Shown one piece after another: positions 34,934-44,013 of a stretch of DNA of 64,000 bases. Source of the DNA: Actibacterium sp. XHP0104 (lineage in GTDB: Bacteria; Pseudomonadota; Alphaproteobacteria; Rhodobacterales; Rhodobacteraceae); contig NZ_JAOWLE010000005.1 in assembly GCF_025751515.1 (NCBI RefSeq), forward strand, positions 124,001 through 188,000, read 5' to 3'. The notes below the pieces were generated by a model. The model made no database searches, was not told the DNA's origin, and saw nothing but the letters and a program-made list of their open reading frames with translations. The first letter of the stretch is position 1, and each line of letters begins with the position of its first letter. The position numbers and the translations under genes are program-made.

Positions 34934-35805
34934 CACATCCCGCCGCCCTTCGCGCCGGGGCCGAAGGCCTTGCCGCCGCCCTGCCGCCGCTGCTGGCGCA
35001 GGCCGAGCATCTGGCCACCACGGTGATGATGGGCGAACATGGCCGCCGCCGCGCGGGCATGGGCGATGAATTCTGGCAATACCGCCCCGCCCATGCGGGC
35101 GACCCCGCGCATCGGATCGACTGGCGCCGCTCGGCCCGGTCGGACCAGCATTTCGTGCGCGAAAAGGAATGGCAGGCGGCGCAAAGCGTTACCCTGTGGG
35201 TCGACCCGTCGCAGGCGATGCAATTCGCGGGCGACGGCAGGCATGGAACCAAGGCCGACCGGGCCGGGCTGCTGGCGCTGGCGCTGTCGGTGCTGCTGAT
35301 CCGGGGCGGCGAACGGGTGGGGCTGGCCGGGTTCGACCTGCCACCGCGCCGGGGCGAATTGCAGCTGATGCGGCTGGCCCAGGCCTTTGTCACCCCGGCG
35401 CAGGCCGACGATTACGGCCTGCCCGAGGCGCGCGGGATGCTGCCGCACAGCCGGGCGGTGATGATCTCTGATTTCATGGGCGACATCGCCCCGGTCGAGG
35501 CGGCGCTGACCAAGGCCGCCGATCGCGGCGTGCGCGGCGCGCTGGTGCAGGTGCTGGACCCGCAGGAAGAGGATTTCCCCTTCGACGGCCGCACCATCTT
35601 TGAAAGCATGGGCGGCAGCCTGCGCCACGAAACGCTCAAGGCCGGCGACCTGCGCGACCGCTATCTGCACCGGCTGGCCGAGCGCAAGGACCGCCTGGCC
35701 GCGCTGGCCCGCGTCACCGGCTGGCAGTTCACCACCCATCACACCGGCGAAAGCGCGCAGATGGCGCTGTTGTGGCTTTACCGCGCGCTGGAACGGGTGC
35801 GCTGA
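34930..35805 (+). CDS. DUF58 domain protein (MoxR-associated)
   Basis: 291 residues. The DUF58 core is GMGDEFWQYRPAHAGDPAHRIDWRRSARSDQHFVRE, with VTLWVDPSQAM downstream and a VWA-like fold to the C-terminus. No membrane segment is visible, unlike many DUF58 proteins that begin with two helices. It overlaps the MoxR gene by four bases and the next gene by one. It is thought to work as an adaptor between MoxR and membrane VWA partners. Confidence 0.87.
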   Translation: MTHPAALRAGAEGLAAALPPLLAQAEHLATTVMMGEHGRRRAGMGDEFWQYRPAHAGDPAHRIDWRRSARSDQHFVREKEWQAAQSVTLWVDPSQAMQFAGDGRHGTKADRAGLLALALSVLLIRGGERVGLAGFDLPPRRGELQLMRLAQAFVTPAQADDYGLPEARGMLPHSRAVMISDFMGDIAPVEAALTKAADRGVRGALVQVLDPQEEDFPFDGRTIFESMGGSLRHETLKAGDLRDRYLHRLAERKDRLAALARVTGWQFTTHHTGESAQMALLWLYRALERVR

Positions 35806-38561
35806 TGTTCACGCTGGGCCCCATCGGGTTTACCACCCCCGCGCTGTTGCTGGCGCTGCTGGCGCTGCCGGTTCTGTGGCTGTTGCTGCGCGCCGTGCCG
35901 CCGGCACCGATCCGGCGGCGGTTTCCGGGGGTGGCGCTGCTCTTGGGGCTGACGGATGACGAGCACCAGACCGACAAGACGCCCTGGTGGCTGTTGCTGT
36001 TGCGGATGCTTGCGGTGGCGGCGGCGATCATCGCCTTTGCCGGGCCGGTGCTGAACCCGCGCGAGGCGCGTCCGGGCACGGGGCCGCTCTTGATCCTGGC
36101 CGATGGCACCTGGGCCGATGCGCGCGACTGGCCGCGCCGGCTGGACCAGATCGCCGCCCTGCTGACCGAGGCCGGGCGCGATGGTCGCCCGGTGGCTCTG
36201 GCGCTGGCCAGTGCGCCGCCGACTGGCCCGGTGCAATTTCAGGGCGCCGAGGCCGCACGCACCGGCCTGCCGGGGTTGGCGCCCAACCCGTGGGAACCTA
36301 ATACCGAGATCGTGGCCTGGGCCGAGGCGCAAGAGGGGCCGTTCGATACCTACTGGCTGTCCGATGACGTCGACCGCGACAGCCGCGCCGATCTGCTGGC
36401 TGCGCTGGAACGGCAGGGCCAAGTGCGGGTGTTTCAATCGCCCCGCCCGGTCTATGCGCTGCGCCCGGCGCAGATCATTGATGGCGCGCTGACCCTGCAA
36501 GCCCTGCGCGCCGAAACCGGCACCCCCGCCGCGCCCGAGGTGGCCGTGATCGGCACCGACCCCAACGGGATCGAGCGTGAACTGGCCCGCGCCCCCGCCA
36601 GCTTTGGCGCGACCGATACGCAGGTCGATCTGGCCTTTGACCTGCCGCCCGAGCTGCGCAACCGCGTCCGCCGGTTCGAAATCGTGGGCGAACGGTCCGC
36701 CGCCGCTGTCAGCCTGACCGATGACGGGCTGAAACGGCGCGAGGTGGCGCTGGTCTCGGACCGCGACAGCACCGAGGCGCAGGATCTGCTGTCGCCCCTG
36801 CATTACCTTCGCCAAGCCCTGACCCCCAGCGCCGATCTGATCGAGGGCGCGTTGACCGATCTGATCCCGGCCAATCCCGATGTGCTGGTGCTGGCCGATA
36901 TCGCCACGCTGTCGCAGCTCGAGGAAAAGCAGCTGCTGGAATGGGTGGCGAATGGCGGGATGCTGCTGCGCTTTGCCGGGCCGCGCCTGGCCGCCAGCGA
37001 TATCAGCCGCGTGACCGAAGACCCGCTGATGCCCGTGCGGCTGCGCGCGGGCGGGCGGATGGTGGGCGGCGCCATGAGCTGGGGCGAGCCGAAAACCCTG
37101 CGGCCCTTTGCCGACACCTCGCCCTTTGCCGGGCTGGCCGTCCCCGACGAGGTGCGCGTCAGCGCCCAGGTCATGGCCCAGCCCGACCCGGCGCTGGCCG
37201 AGCGCACCATTGCCGCGCTGGCCGATGGCACGCCGCTGGTCACGCGCAAGTCGCTGGGCGCGGGTCAGGTTGTGCTGTTCCATGTCACCGCCAGCGCCGA
37301 CTGGTCCAGCCTGCCGCTGTCGGTGCTGTTCGTCGAGATGCTTGACCGGCTGGCCATCACCAGCGGCCGTGTCGATCCGGGCGCGGCGGATCTGGCCGGG
37401 CAGATCTGGGTGCCCGAGCAGGTGATGGACGGCTTTGGCCAGATCGCGGATGCGGGCGCCATGCCGGGCGTCGCGGGCGAGGATCTGGCCCGCGGGCCGA
37501 GGTCAGCCACCCAGCCACCCGGGCTTTATGCCGGGTCCGAACGCCGGGTGGCGATGAACGTGTTCGATGCCGACCGCCCCCTGGCCGCCGCCAGCTGGCC
37601 CTCGCGGATCGCGGTCGAGGGCCTGTCGAGCGCGGTGGAAACCCTTCTCAAGGGGCCGCTCTTGATGCTGGCGCTGATCCTATTGCTGGTCGATATATTG
37701 GCTGCGCTGTGGCTGACCGGGCGGCTGCGCGGCCCGCGCGCCGGGGTGGCGGCGCTGGTGCTGGCGGGGATGATCGTGCCGCAGGACGCCCCCGCCCAAA
37801 CCACCGACGATCTGGCCCTGTCGGCCACGACCGAGGTCGTGCTGGCCTATGTCATCACCGGTGACGCGCGGCTGGACGAGATGGCCCGCGCCGGGCTGGT
37901 GGGCCTGTCGCAAGAGCTGACCCGCCGCACCGCGATCGAGCCCGCCCCACCCATCGCCGTTAACCTGGAAACCGACGAGCTGGCGTTTTTCCCGCTGCTC
38001 TACTGGCCCGTGAACGCCGATCAACCGCTGCCTTCGGCCGAGGCCTATGTGCGGCTGAACCGGTATCTGCGCACCGGCGGGATGATCCTGTTCGACACGC
38101 GCGATGCCGGTCTGGGACCGGCGGCGAACAGCTCGGCCGAGGCGCGGCACCTGCAATTCCTGGCCCGCCCGCTGGACATCCCGCCGCTGGAACCCATCCC
38201 GCATGACCATGTGCTGACCCGCAGTTTCTACCTGTTGCAGGAATTTCCCGGCCGACATAACGGCCCCGAGGTCTGGGTCGAGGCCGCGCCGCCGGATGCC
38301 GAACAGGCCGAGGGCATGCCCTTTCGCAACCTCAATGACGGGGTGACGCCGGTGGTGATCGGCGGCAATGACTGGGCCGCGGCCTGGGCTGTCGGGTCGG
38401 ACCGCGCGCCGATCTACCCGGTCGGGCGCGGCTTTACCGGCGAGAAGCAGCGCGAGATGGCCTATCGGTTCGGGATCAACCTGGTGATGCATGTGCTGAC
38501 CGGCAACTACAAATCCGACCAGGTGCATGTGCCGGCCCTGCTGGAAAGGCTGGGGCAATGA
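35805..38561 (+). CDS. Large membrane protein with BatA-type N-terminus and DUF4159 C-terminus
   Basis: 918 residues. An N-terminal helix (TTPALLLALLALPVLWLLL, ~8-27) with the BatA/aerotolerance signature PPAPIRRRFPGVALL is followed by a second helix at ~60-80. A long extracytoplasmic region includes a VWA-like segment (LLILADGTWADARDWPRR). Two helices sit near residues ~615-660 (LLMLALILLLVDILAALWL and a following Ala-rich one), and DUF4159 spans ~690-905 (YPVGRGFTG near the end). The second TM pair suggests two extracytoplasmic halves. It starts at 35805 inside the DUF58 stop. Core of the MoxR module; function unknown, possibly envelope-protein maturation. Confidence 0.82.
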   Translation: MFTLGPIGFTTPALLLALLALPVLWLLLRAVPPAPIRRRFPGVALLLGLTDDEHQTDKTPWWLLLLRMLAVAAAIIAFAGPVLNPREARPGTGPLLILADGTWADARDWPRRLDQIAALLTEAGRDGRPVALALASAPPTGPVQFQGAEAARTGLPGLAPNPWEPNTEIVAWAEAQEGPFDTYWLSDDVDRDSRADLLAALERQGQVRVFQSPRPVYALRPAQIIDGALTLQALRAETGTPAAPEVAVIGTDPNGIERELARAPASFGATDTQVDLAFDLPPELRNRVRRFEIVGERSAAAVSLTDDGLKRREVALVSDRDSTEAQDLLSPLHYLRQALTPSADLIEGALTDLIPANPDVLVLADIATLSQLEEKQLLEWVANGGMLLRFAGPRLAASDISRVTEDPLMPVRLRAGGRMVGGAMSWGEPKTLRPFADTSPFAGLAVPDEVRVSAQVMAQPDPALAERTIAALADGTPLVTRKSLGAGQVVLFHVTASADWSSLPLSVLFVEMLDRLAITSGRVDPGAADLAGQIWVPEQVMDGFGQIADAGAMPGVAGEDLARGPRSATQPPGLYAGSERRVAMNVFDADRPLAAASWPSRIAVEGLSSAVETLLKGPLLMLALILLLVDILAALWLTGRLRGPRAGVAALVLAGMIVPQDAPAQTTDDLALSATTEVVLAYVITGDARLDEMARAGLVGLSQELTRRTAIEPAPPIAVNLETDELAFFPLLYWPVNADQPLPSAEAYVRLNRYLRTGGMILFDTRDAGLGPAANSSAEARHLQFLARPLDIPPLEPIPHDHVLTRSFYLLQEFPGRHNGPEVWVEAAPPDAEQAEGMPFRNLNDGVTPVVIGGNDWAAAWAVGSDRAPIYPVGRGFTGEKQREMAYRFGINLVMHVLTGNYKSDQVHVPALLERLGQ

Positions 38562-40618
38562 GTGGCGCGGTGATCTTTGACCCGCTGCTGCCCTGGCCCG
38601 TGGTCTGGGCCGCGCTGGCGGTGCTGCTGGCGGGCACGGTTCTGGCGCTGCGGCGCGGGCTGGCGGGCTGGTGGCTGCGCGGGATGGCGGGCGCCGTGCT
38701 GTTGGTGGCGCTGGCCAACCCGTCGCTGCAACAAGAGGAACGCGCGCCGCTGTCCGATATCGTGGTGGTGATGATCGACGAAAGCGCCAGCCAGCGCCTG
38801 TCGGACCGCCCCGATCAGACCGAGGCCGCCCTGGCCCGCATCCGGGCCGAGATCGCCGCCCTGCCCAATACCGAGCTGAAGCTGGTGCGCCTGCCCGATG
38901 GCGAGGGCGACGAGGGCACCCGGCTGATGAGCGCCCTATCGGCCACGCTGGCCGAACAGCCCCGCGCGCGGCTGGCGGGGGCGATCCTGCTGACCGACGG
39001 GCAGGTGCATGACATCGAGATGGCGCCCGAGATGCCCGCGCCGCTGCACGCGTTGCTGACCGGCCATGACAGCGACTGGGACAGGCGCCTGATCGTGCGC
39101 AACGCGCCCTCTTTCGCGATCATCGACGAGGAAATCAGCCTGGGCGTTCGGATCGAGGATCAGGGCGCCGCCCCGGCCCCCGGCATGCTGGCGCAGCTGT
39201 CGATCACCGTCGATGGCGACGAGCCGCTGATCTTTACCGTGCCCGTGAACCGCGACCTCGAACTGCCCGTCACGCTGCGCCATGGCGGGCCGAACGTGCT
39301 GCGCTTTGAGGTTGCCCTTGAAGAGGACGAACTGACCGACCGCAACAATGCCTCGATCGTGACGATCAACGGGGTGCGCGACCGTCTGCGGGTGCTGCTG
39401 GTATCGGGCGCGCCGCATCCGGGCGAACGCACCTGGCGCAACCTGCTGAAATCCGACAGCTCGGTCGATCTGGTGCATTTCACCATTTTGCGCCCGCAGG
39501 AAAAAGAGGATGGCACCCCGGTGTCCGAACTGTCGCTGATCGCCTTTCCGGCGCGGCCTCTGTTCATGGACAAGATCGACGAGTTCGATCTGGTGATCTT
39601 TGACCGCTACAAGCGGCGCGGGCTGCTGCCGTCAGTCTATCTGGACAATGTGCGCCGCTATGTCGAACGCGGCGGCGCGGTGCTGTTCGCGGCGGGGCCC
39701 GATTTCGCCGGGGCAGACAGCATCTATCGCTCGCCCCTGGCCGCGATCGTGCCGGCAGAGCCCTCGGCCCGCGTGATCGAAGAGGGATACCTGCCCACCG
39801 TCACCGATCTGGGCGCGCGGCACCCGGTGACAGAGGGGCTGCAAGATGATTGGCAGGCCAGCGCGGGCACCGACTGGGGCCGCTGGTTCCGCCTGATCGA
39901 CGTGCAGCCCCAGCGTGGGCAAACCGTGATGACCGGCCCCGAGGACCGGCCTTTGCTGATGCTTGACCGGGTTGGCGAGGGGCGCGTGGCGCTGTTGGCA
40001 TCCGATCACATCTGGCTGTGGGATCGCGGGTTCGAAGGCGGCGGCCCGCAGCTGGATCTGCTGCGCCGGCTGGCCCACTGGATGATGCGCGAACCCGAGC
40101 TGGAGGAAGAGGCCCTGCGCGCCGAAACCGACGGCCAGTCCATCACCATCACCCGCCGCTCGCTGGAAGACATCCCGCGCAGCGTCGAGGTCACCGACCC
40201 CGCCGGTAATGTCAGCCAGATGGCGCTGACCGAGACCACGCCCGGCCGTTATACTGGCACCATTGAGGGCGGCGAGATTGGGCTTTACCGCATCACCGAG
40301 GGCGATTTCACCGCCGTCTCGGCCATCGGCCCCCCGGCCCCGCGAGAGTTCGAACAGACGATCGCCAGCGGAGCGGTTTTGGCCCCCGCCGTGGATGCCA
40401 CGCGCGGCGGCATACGCACCATCGAGGGCGGCCTGCCCGACATCCGCCAGGTGCAGCCGGGCCGCGTCGCCGCCGGGCGCGGCTGGATCGGGATCACCCC
40501 GCGCGGCGCTTATCAGACGATTGATCTGCGGGTGTTGCCGCTGGCGCCCGCCTGGCTGTTCCTGCTGCTGGCAGCGATGCTCAGCGTTGGCGGCTGGCTG
40601 CGCGAGGGTCGGCGCTAG
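38558..40618 (+). CDS. Membrane protein with VWA-like and inactive glutamine-amidotransferase-like domains
   Basis: 686 residues. Two N-terminal helices (~8-55) precede a VWA-like strand (IVVVMIDESASQRLSD, with a DxSxS-like start), a beta-rich region, then a class I glutamine-amidotransferase-like domain (~280-490: LRVLLVSGAPHPGERTWRNLL, FDLVIFDRYKRRGL, ERGGAVLFAAGPDF). That domain lacks the usual nucleophile Cys, so it is probably structural. A final helix sits at ~660-680. It overlaps the DUF4159 gene by four bases, completing the module, and overlaps the convergent DUF599 gene by four bases. Confidence 0.8.
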   Translation: MSGAVIFDPLLPWPVVWAALAVLLAGTVLALRRGLAGWWLRGMAGAVLLVALANPSLQQEERAPLSDIVVVMIDESASQRLSDRPDQTEAALARIRAEIAALPNTELKLVRLPDGEGDEGTRLMSALSATLAEQPRARLAGAILLTDGQVHDIEMAPEMPAPLHALLTGHDSDWDRRLIVRNAPSFAIIDEEISLGVRIEDQGAAPAPGMLAQLSITVDGDEPLIFTVPVNRDLELPVTLRHGGPNVLRFEVALEEDELTDRNNASIVTINGVRDRLRVLLVSGAPHPGERTWRNLLKSDSSVDLVHFTILRPQEKEDGTPVSELSLIAFPARPLFMDKIDEFDLVIFDRYKRRGLLPSVYLDNVRRYVERGGAVLFAAGPDFAGADSIYRSPLAAIVPAEPSARVIEEGYLPTVTDLGARHPVTEGLQDDWQASAGTDWGRWFRLIDVQPQRGQTVMTGPEDRPLLMLDRVGEGRVALLASDHIWLWDRGFEGGGPQLDLLRRLAHWMMREPELEEEALRAETDGQSITITRRSLEDIPRSVEVTDPAGNVSQMALTETTPGRYTGTIEGGEIGLYRITEGDFTAVSAIGPPAPREFEQTIASGAVLAPAVDATRGGIRTIEGGLPDIRQVQPGRVAAGRGWIGITPRGAYQTIDLRVLPLAPAWLFLLLAAMLSVGGWLREGRR

Positions 40619-41313
40619 GTCTCGACCTGCATCAGTGACAGGCGTGATTGCGAGGCGAATTCACGCCGCAGCAGCACGAACAGCGTCACCAGCGCGGCCA
40701 CGATCAGCGGCGTCGCGCCCACCAGCCAGGCCAGCCCGCCCAGCGCGAAATAAAGGCTGCGCATGCCGCGGTTGAAACTGCGCGCGGCAGTGTTGCTGAG
40801 ATCGGCCGCCTTGCGGGCGCGCGGCCGCGCTTTCGGATCGTCAGGCTCATTGGGGACCGAGGCCATGACGACCGCGCAATAGCCGAACAGCCGGTGCGCC
40901 CAGACGAATTTCAGAAAGGCATTCGTCACCAGCAGCAGCACGGCCAGGATCTTGATTTCCCACACCACGGCCGGCGCGGTGTTCAGCGTCAGGTCACGCG
41001 CTAGGCCCAGCAGGCGCTCGGCATTGCCGATCAGCGCCAGCCCACCCCCGATCGCCAGCATCGACCCCGAGGCAAAGAAGGTCGTCCCCTGGCGCAGCGA
41101 TGACAGGATCTGGCTGTCGAACATGCGCGGCTGGCGGGTGACCATTTCCTGCATCCAGGCATGGCGATAGGCCAGCATCAGCGTTGAGACCGACGGGCGG
41201 CTGTTGGGCGGGTTCTCGATCATCAGCCCGATCAGCAGCCATGACAGCGCCCAGATCGCCACCGCGATCGCATCCAGCGGCGTGAACAGGGATATGCTGT
41301 GCAACAGGTTCAT
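40615..41313 (-). CDS. DUF599 family membrane protein
   Basis: 232 residues with about four membrane helices: ~13-32 (DAIAVAIWALSWLLIGLMI), ~78-97, ~115-135 and ~195-216. The loop RHAWMQEMVTRQPRMFDSQIL and the segment AARSFNRGMRSLYFALGGLAW are characteristic of DUF599. Function unknown. Convergent with the MoxR module and divergent from glcD across 80 bp, so its promoter must overlap the glcD control region. Confidence 0.85.
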   Translation of the reverse strand: MNLLHSISLFTPLDAIAVAIWALSWLLIGLMIENPPNSRPSVSTLMLAYRHAWMQEMVTRQPRMFDSQILSSLRQGTTFFASGSMLAIGGGLALIGNAERLLGLARDLTLNTAPAVVWEIKILAVLLLVTNAFLKFVWAHRLFGYCAVVMASVPNEPDDPKARPRARKAADLSNTAARSFNRGMRSLYFALGGLAWLVGATPLIVAALVTLFVLLRREFASQSRLSLMQVET

Positions 41314-41340
41314 ATCGCGACACTAGCGCGGCTTTTGCGC

Positions 41341-41379
41341 TTTGCAATCGGATTTGACTGGTTATAATTTCTGACCAGT
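41341..41379 (+). promoter_or_regulatory. Promoter and overlapping inverted repeat upstream of glcD
   Basis: A perfect TATAAT (41363-41368) has a weak -35 candidate TTTGCA 16 bases upstream (41341-41346). The 6-bp arms ACTGGT (41357-41362) and ACCAGT (41374-41379), 11 bases apart, flank the -10 box exactly. This looks like an operator where a GntR-, LysR- or similar dimer could block or tune glcDEF transcription. The ribosome-binding site AGGAGGAA follows at about 41382-41389. Confidence 0.65.
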
Positions 41380-41393
41380 TCAGGAGGAACCCC

Positions 41394-42824
41394 ATGCAGA
41401 TGCCCCGGCCCGATGCGGCGGTGATTGGCCGCAAGGCGCAACTGGTTGCGCGGCTGCGGCAGATCCTGCCCGCCGACGCGGTGATCGACGACCCGACCGA
41501 AACCCGCGCCTATGAATGCGACGCGCTGACGGCCTATCGCTGCCCGCCCCTGTGCGTGGTCCTGCCCGCCGACACGGCCCAGGTTTCCGCCGTTCTGCGG
41601 CTGTGCCATGCCGAGGGCGTGCCCGTGGTGCCGCGCGGATCGGGCACCTCGCTGGCCGGGGGCGCGATGCCGACCGAGGACAGCGTGATCCTGGGCGTGG
41701 CGCGGCTGAACGATGTTTTGGAAATTGATCTGCCGAACCGGTTCATCCGGGTTCAGTCGGGCCGCACCAACCTGTCGGTCTCGGGCGCGGTCGAAAGCGA
41801 CGATTTCTTTTATGCCCCCGACCCGTCGTCACAGCTGGCCTGCGCCATCGCGGGCAATGTGGCAATGAATTCGGGCGGGGCGCATTGCCTGAAATACGGC
41901 GTCACCACCAACAACCTGATGGGCGTGACCATGGTGCTGATGGATGGCACCGTGGTCGAGCTGGGCGGCGCGCATCTGGATGCGGGGGGTCTGGATCTGT
42001 TGGGCGTCGTCTGCGGGTCCGAGGGGCAGCTGGGCGTCGTGACCGAGGCCACGCTGCGCATCCTGCGCAAGCCCGAGGGTGCGCGGCCGGTTCTGATCGG
42101 GTTCGACAGTTCCGAGGTGGCGGGCGCCTGCGTGTCGGACATCATCCGCGCCGGGGTTCTGCCGGTCGCCATCGAATTCATGGACCGCCCCTGCATCCGC
42201 GCGACCGAGGCCTTTGCCGGCGCCGGATACCCCGATTGCGAGGCCCTGCTGATCGTCGAGGTCGAGGGATCCGAGGCCGAGATCGCCGCGCAGCTGGCGC
42301 TGATCACCGGCATCGCGCGGCAACACAACCCGGTCGAGCTGCGCGAAAGCACCGGCCCCGAGGAAAGCGCCCGCATCTGGCTGGGCCGCAAATCGGCCTT
42401 TGGCGCCATGGGGCAGATCAACGATTACATGTGCCTCGACGGCACGATCCCGGTGTCATCGCTGCCGCTGGTGCTACGTCGCATCGGCGAGATGAGTGCC
42501 GAGTTCGGGCTGGATGTGGGCAACGTGTTTCATGCGGGCGACGGCAATATGCACCCGCTGATCCTGTTCGATGCCAACAAGCCGGGCGATCTAGAACGCT
42601 GCGAGGCGTTCGGGGCCGAGATCTTGAAGCTGTGTGTCGAGGTCGGCGGATGCCTGACCGGCGAGCATGGGGTGGGCGTGGAAAAGCGCGAGTTGATGAC
42701 CAGCCAGTTCAGCGCCGCCGATCTGGAGGCGCAGATGCGGGTCAAGGATGTGTTCGATCCGGCGTGGTTGCTGAACCCGGCCAAGGTGTTTCCATTGGCG
42801 GCCAGCGCGGGGCGGCGGGGTTAG
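41394..42824 (+). CDS. glcD: Glycolate oxidase FAD-linked subunit
   Basis: 476-residue FAD-binding (PCMH-type) oxidase. The flavin-binding strand VVPRGSGTSLAGGAMPTEDSV, the DPSSQLACAIAGNVAMNSGG loop, the C-terminal VFHAGDGNMHPLILFD and GGCLTGEHGVGVEKRELM match GlcD. It oxidises glycolate to glyoxylate, passing electrons through GlcE/GlcF to the respiratory chain. The ATG at 41394 has AGGAGGAA upstream. It is followed by a repeat and then glcE. D-lactate dehydrogenases of this family are similar, but the three-subunit D-E-F arrangement favours glycolate oxidase. Confidence 0.93.
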   Translation: MQMPRPDAAVIGRKAQLVARLRQILPADAVIDDPTETRAYECDALTAYRCPPLCVVLPADTAQVSAVLRLCHAEGVPVVPRGSGTSLAGGAMPTEDSVILGVARLNDVLEIDLPNRFIRVQSGRTNLSVSGAVESDDFFYAPDPSSQLACAIAGNVAMNSGGAHCLKYGVTTNNLMGVTMVLMDGTVVELGGAHLDAGGLDLLGVVCGSEGQLGVVTEATLRILRKPEGARPVLIGFDSSEVAGACVSDIIRAGVLPVAIEFMDRPCIRATEAFAGAGYPDCEALLIVEVEGSEAEIAAQLALITGIARQHNPVELRESTGPEESARIWLGRKSAFGAMGQINDYMCLDGTIPVSSLPLVLRRIGEMSAEFGLDVGNVFHAGDGNMHPLILFDANKPGDLERCEAFGAEILKLCVEVGGCLTGEHGVGVEKRELMTSQFSAADLEAQMRVKDVFDPAWLLNPAKVFPLAASAGRRG

Positions 42825-42888
42825 GGGGCTGTCTGCCCCCTCTTGGCCTGCGGCCAATTCACCCCCGAGGATATTGGAGCGAAGAAGA
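42824..42888 (+). repeat. Intergenic repeat, copy B (glcD-glcE)
   Basis: Hairpin GGGGGC/GCCCCC (42824-42840), hairpin TTGGCC/GGCCAA (42843-42857), then ACCCCCGAGGATATTGG and GAAGAAGAA directly before the glcE ATG. It is nearly identical to copy C, including both hairpins. It fills the whole gap in the operon, and its AAGAAGA tail serves as the only visible ribosome-binding site of glcE. Confidence 0.8.
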
Positions 42889-44013
42889 ATGATGGAACCT
42901 GCGACAGAGGCCGAGCTGGCCCAGGCGGTGGCCGGGGCGGCGGGGCCGCTTTGCATTCGCGGCGGCGGCACGCGCGGGGTTTCTGGCACCGGCGAGGCGC
43001 TGTCGGTGGCGGGCTTGCGTGGTGTTGAGCTGTATGAACCGGGCGCGCTGACGCTGGTGGTTCGGGCGGGCACGCCGGTGGCTGAGGTCGAGACCATGTT
43101 GGCGGGTGAGGGGCAGAGACTGCCGTTCGAGCCGATGGACATGCGGGCGGTTTTGGGCACCAACGGCGTGCCGACGATTGGCGGGGTGGTGGCGAGCAAT
43201 GCCTCGGGGCCGCGGCGGATACAGGCGGGCGCCTGTCGTGACAGTTTGATCGGGGTGCGGTTCGTGGATGGGCGAGGCGATGTCATCAAGAATGGCGGGC
43301 GGGTGATGAAGAACGTCACCGGCTATGATCTGGTCAAGCTGATGGCGGGCAGTCATGGCACGCTGGGGGTGTTGAGCGAGGTGAGCTTCAAGCTGTTGCC
43401 CGCGCCCGAGGTGGCGGCCTGTGTCCTGATCGAAGGGCTGAGCGACGCGGATGCCGTGGCGGCGTTGTCGGCGGCGCTGGGGTCGCCCTTTGAGGTATCG
43501 GGCGCGGCGCATCTGCCGGTTGGGCTGGACGGGGCGCCGGTGACGATGATCCGGGTTGAGGGGTTTGCCGCCTCGGTGGCCTATCGCGCCGGGCGGTTGC
43601 AGGCGTTGCTGGCGCGGTTTGGTGACAGTGTGGTCGAGGACGACCCGGCGCGGGTGGCGGCCGGCTGGGCTTGGGTGCGCGACGTGCAGGCCTTTGCCGA
43701 TCTGCCGGGCGATGTGTGGCGCGTATCGGTCAAGCCATCGGACGGGCCGCGTGTGGTTGCAGCCGTGGGGCCGCGGCGCGCGGTCTATGACTGGGGCGGT
43801 GGGCTGGTCTGGTTGCTGGTGGCGGAGGGGCGCGATATTCGGCCCGGTCTGGCGGGGATTGCGGGCCATGCGACTTTGATACGGGCCGGGGCCGAGACCC
43901 GGGCCCGGATTGCGCGCTTTCACCCCGAGGCGCCGCCGGTTGCGGCGCTAAGCGCGGGCTTGCGGGCGCGGTTCGATCCGCGCGGCATTCTGAACCCGGG
44001 GGTAATGGGCTGA
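42889..44013 (+). CDS. glcE: Glycolate oxidase FAD-binding subunit
   Basis: 374 residues. It is a GlcD-related flavoprotein subunit lacking the C-terminal catalytic half: LCIRGGGTRGVSGTG, LGTNGVPTIGGVVASNASGPRRIQAG and NVTGYDLVKLMAGSHGTLGVLSE are the FAD-binding segments. The ATG at 42889 is followed by a second ATG at 42892; either could be used, as the purine-rich repeat tail lies immediately upstream. The gene has somewhat more GTG/GCG-rich wobble usage than glcD. Its stop overlaps the glcF start by one base. Confidence 0.92.
   Translation: MMEPATEAELAQAVAGAAGPLCIRGGGTRGVSGTGEALSVAGLRGVELYEPGALTLVVRAGTPVAEVETMLAGEGQRLPFEPMDMRAVLGTNGVPTIGGVVASNASGPRRIQAGACRDSLIGVRFVDGRGDVIKNGGRVMKNVTGYDLVKLMAGSHGTLGVLSEVSFKLLPAPEVAACVLIEGLSDADAVAALSAALGSPFEVSGAAHLPVGLDGAPVTMIRVEGFAASVAYRAGRLQALLARFGDSVVEDDPARVAAGWAWVRDVQAFADLPGDVWRVSVKPSDGPRVVAAVGPRRAVYDWGGGLVWLLVAEGRDIRPGLAGIAGHATLIRAGAETRARIARFHPEAPPVAALSAGLRARFDPRGILNPGVMG

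Noticed and set aside
35778-37283. Long - strand frame opposite the BatA/DUF4159 gene
   Set aside because: Gln/Arg/Gly-rich with no domain, antisense to a coupled operon gene.
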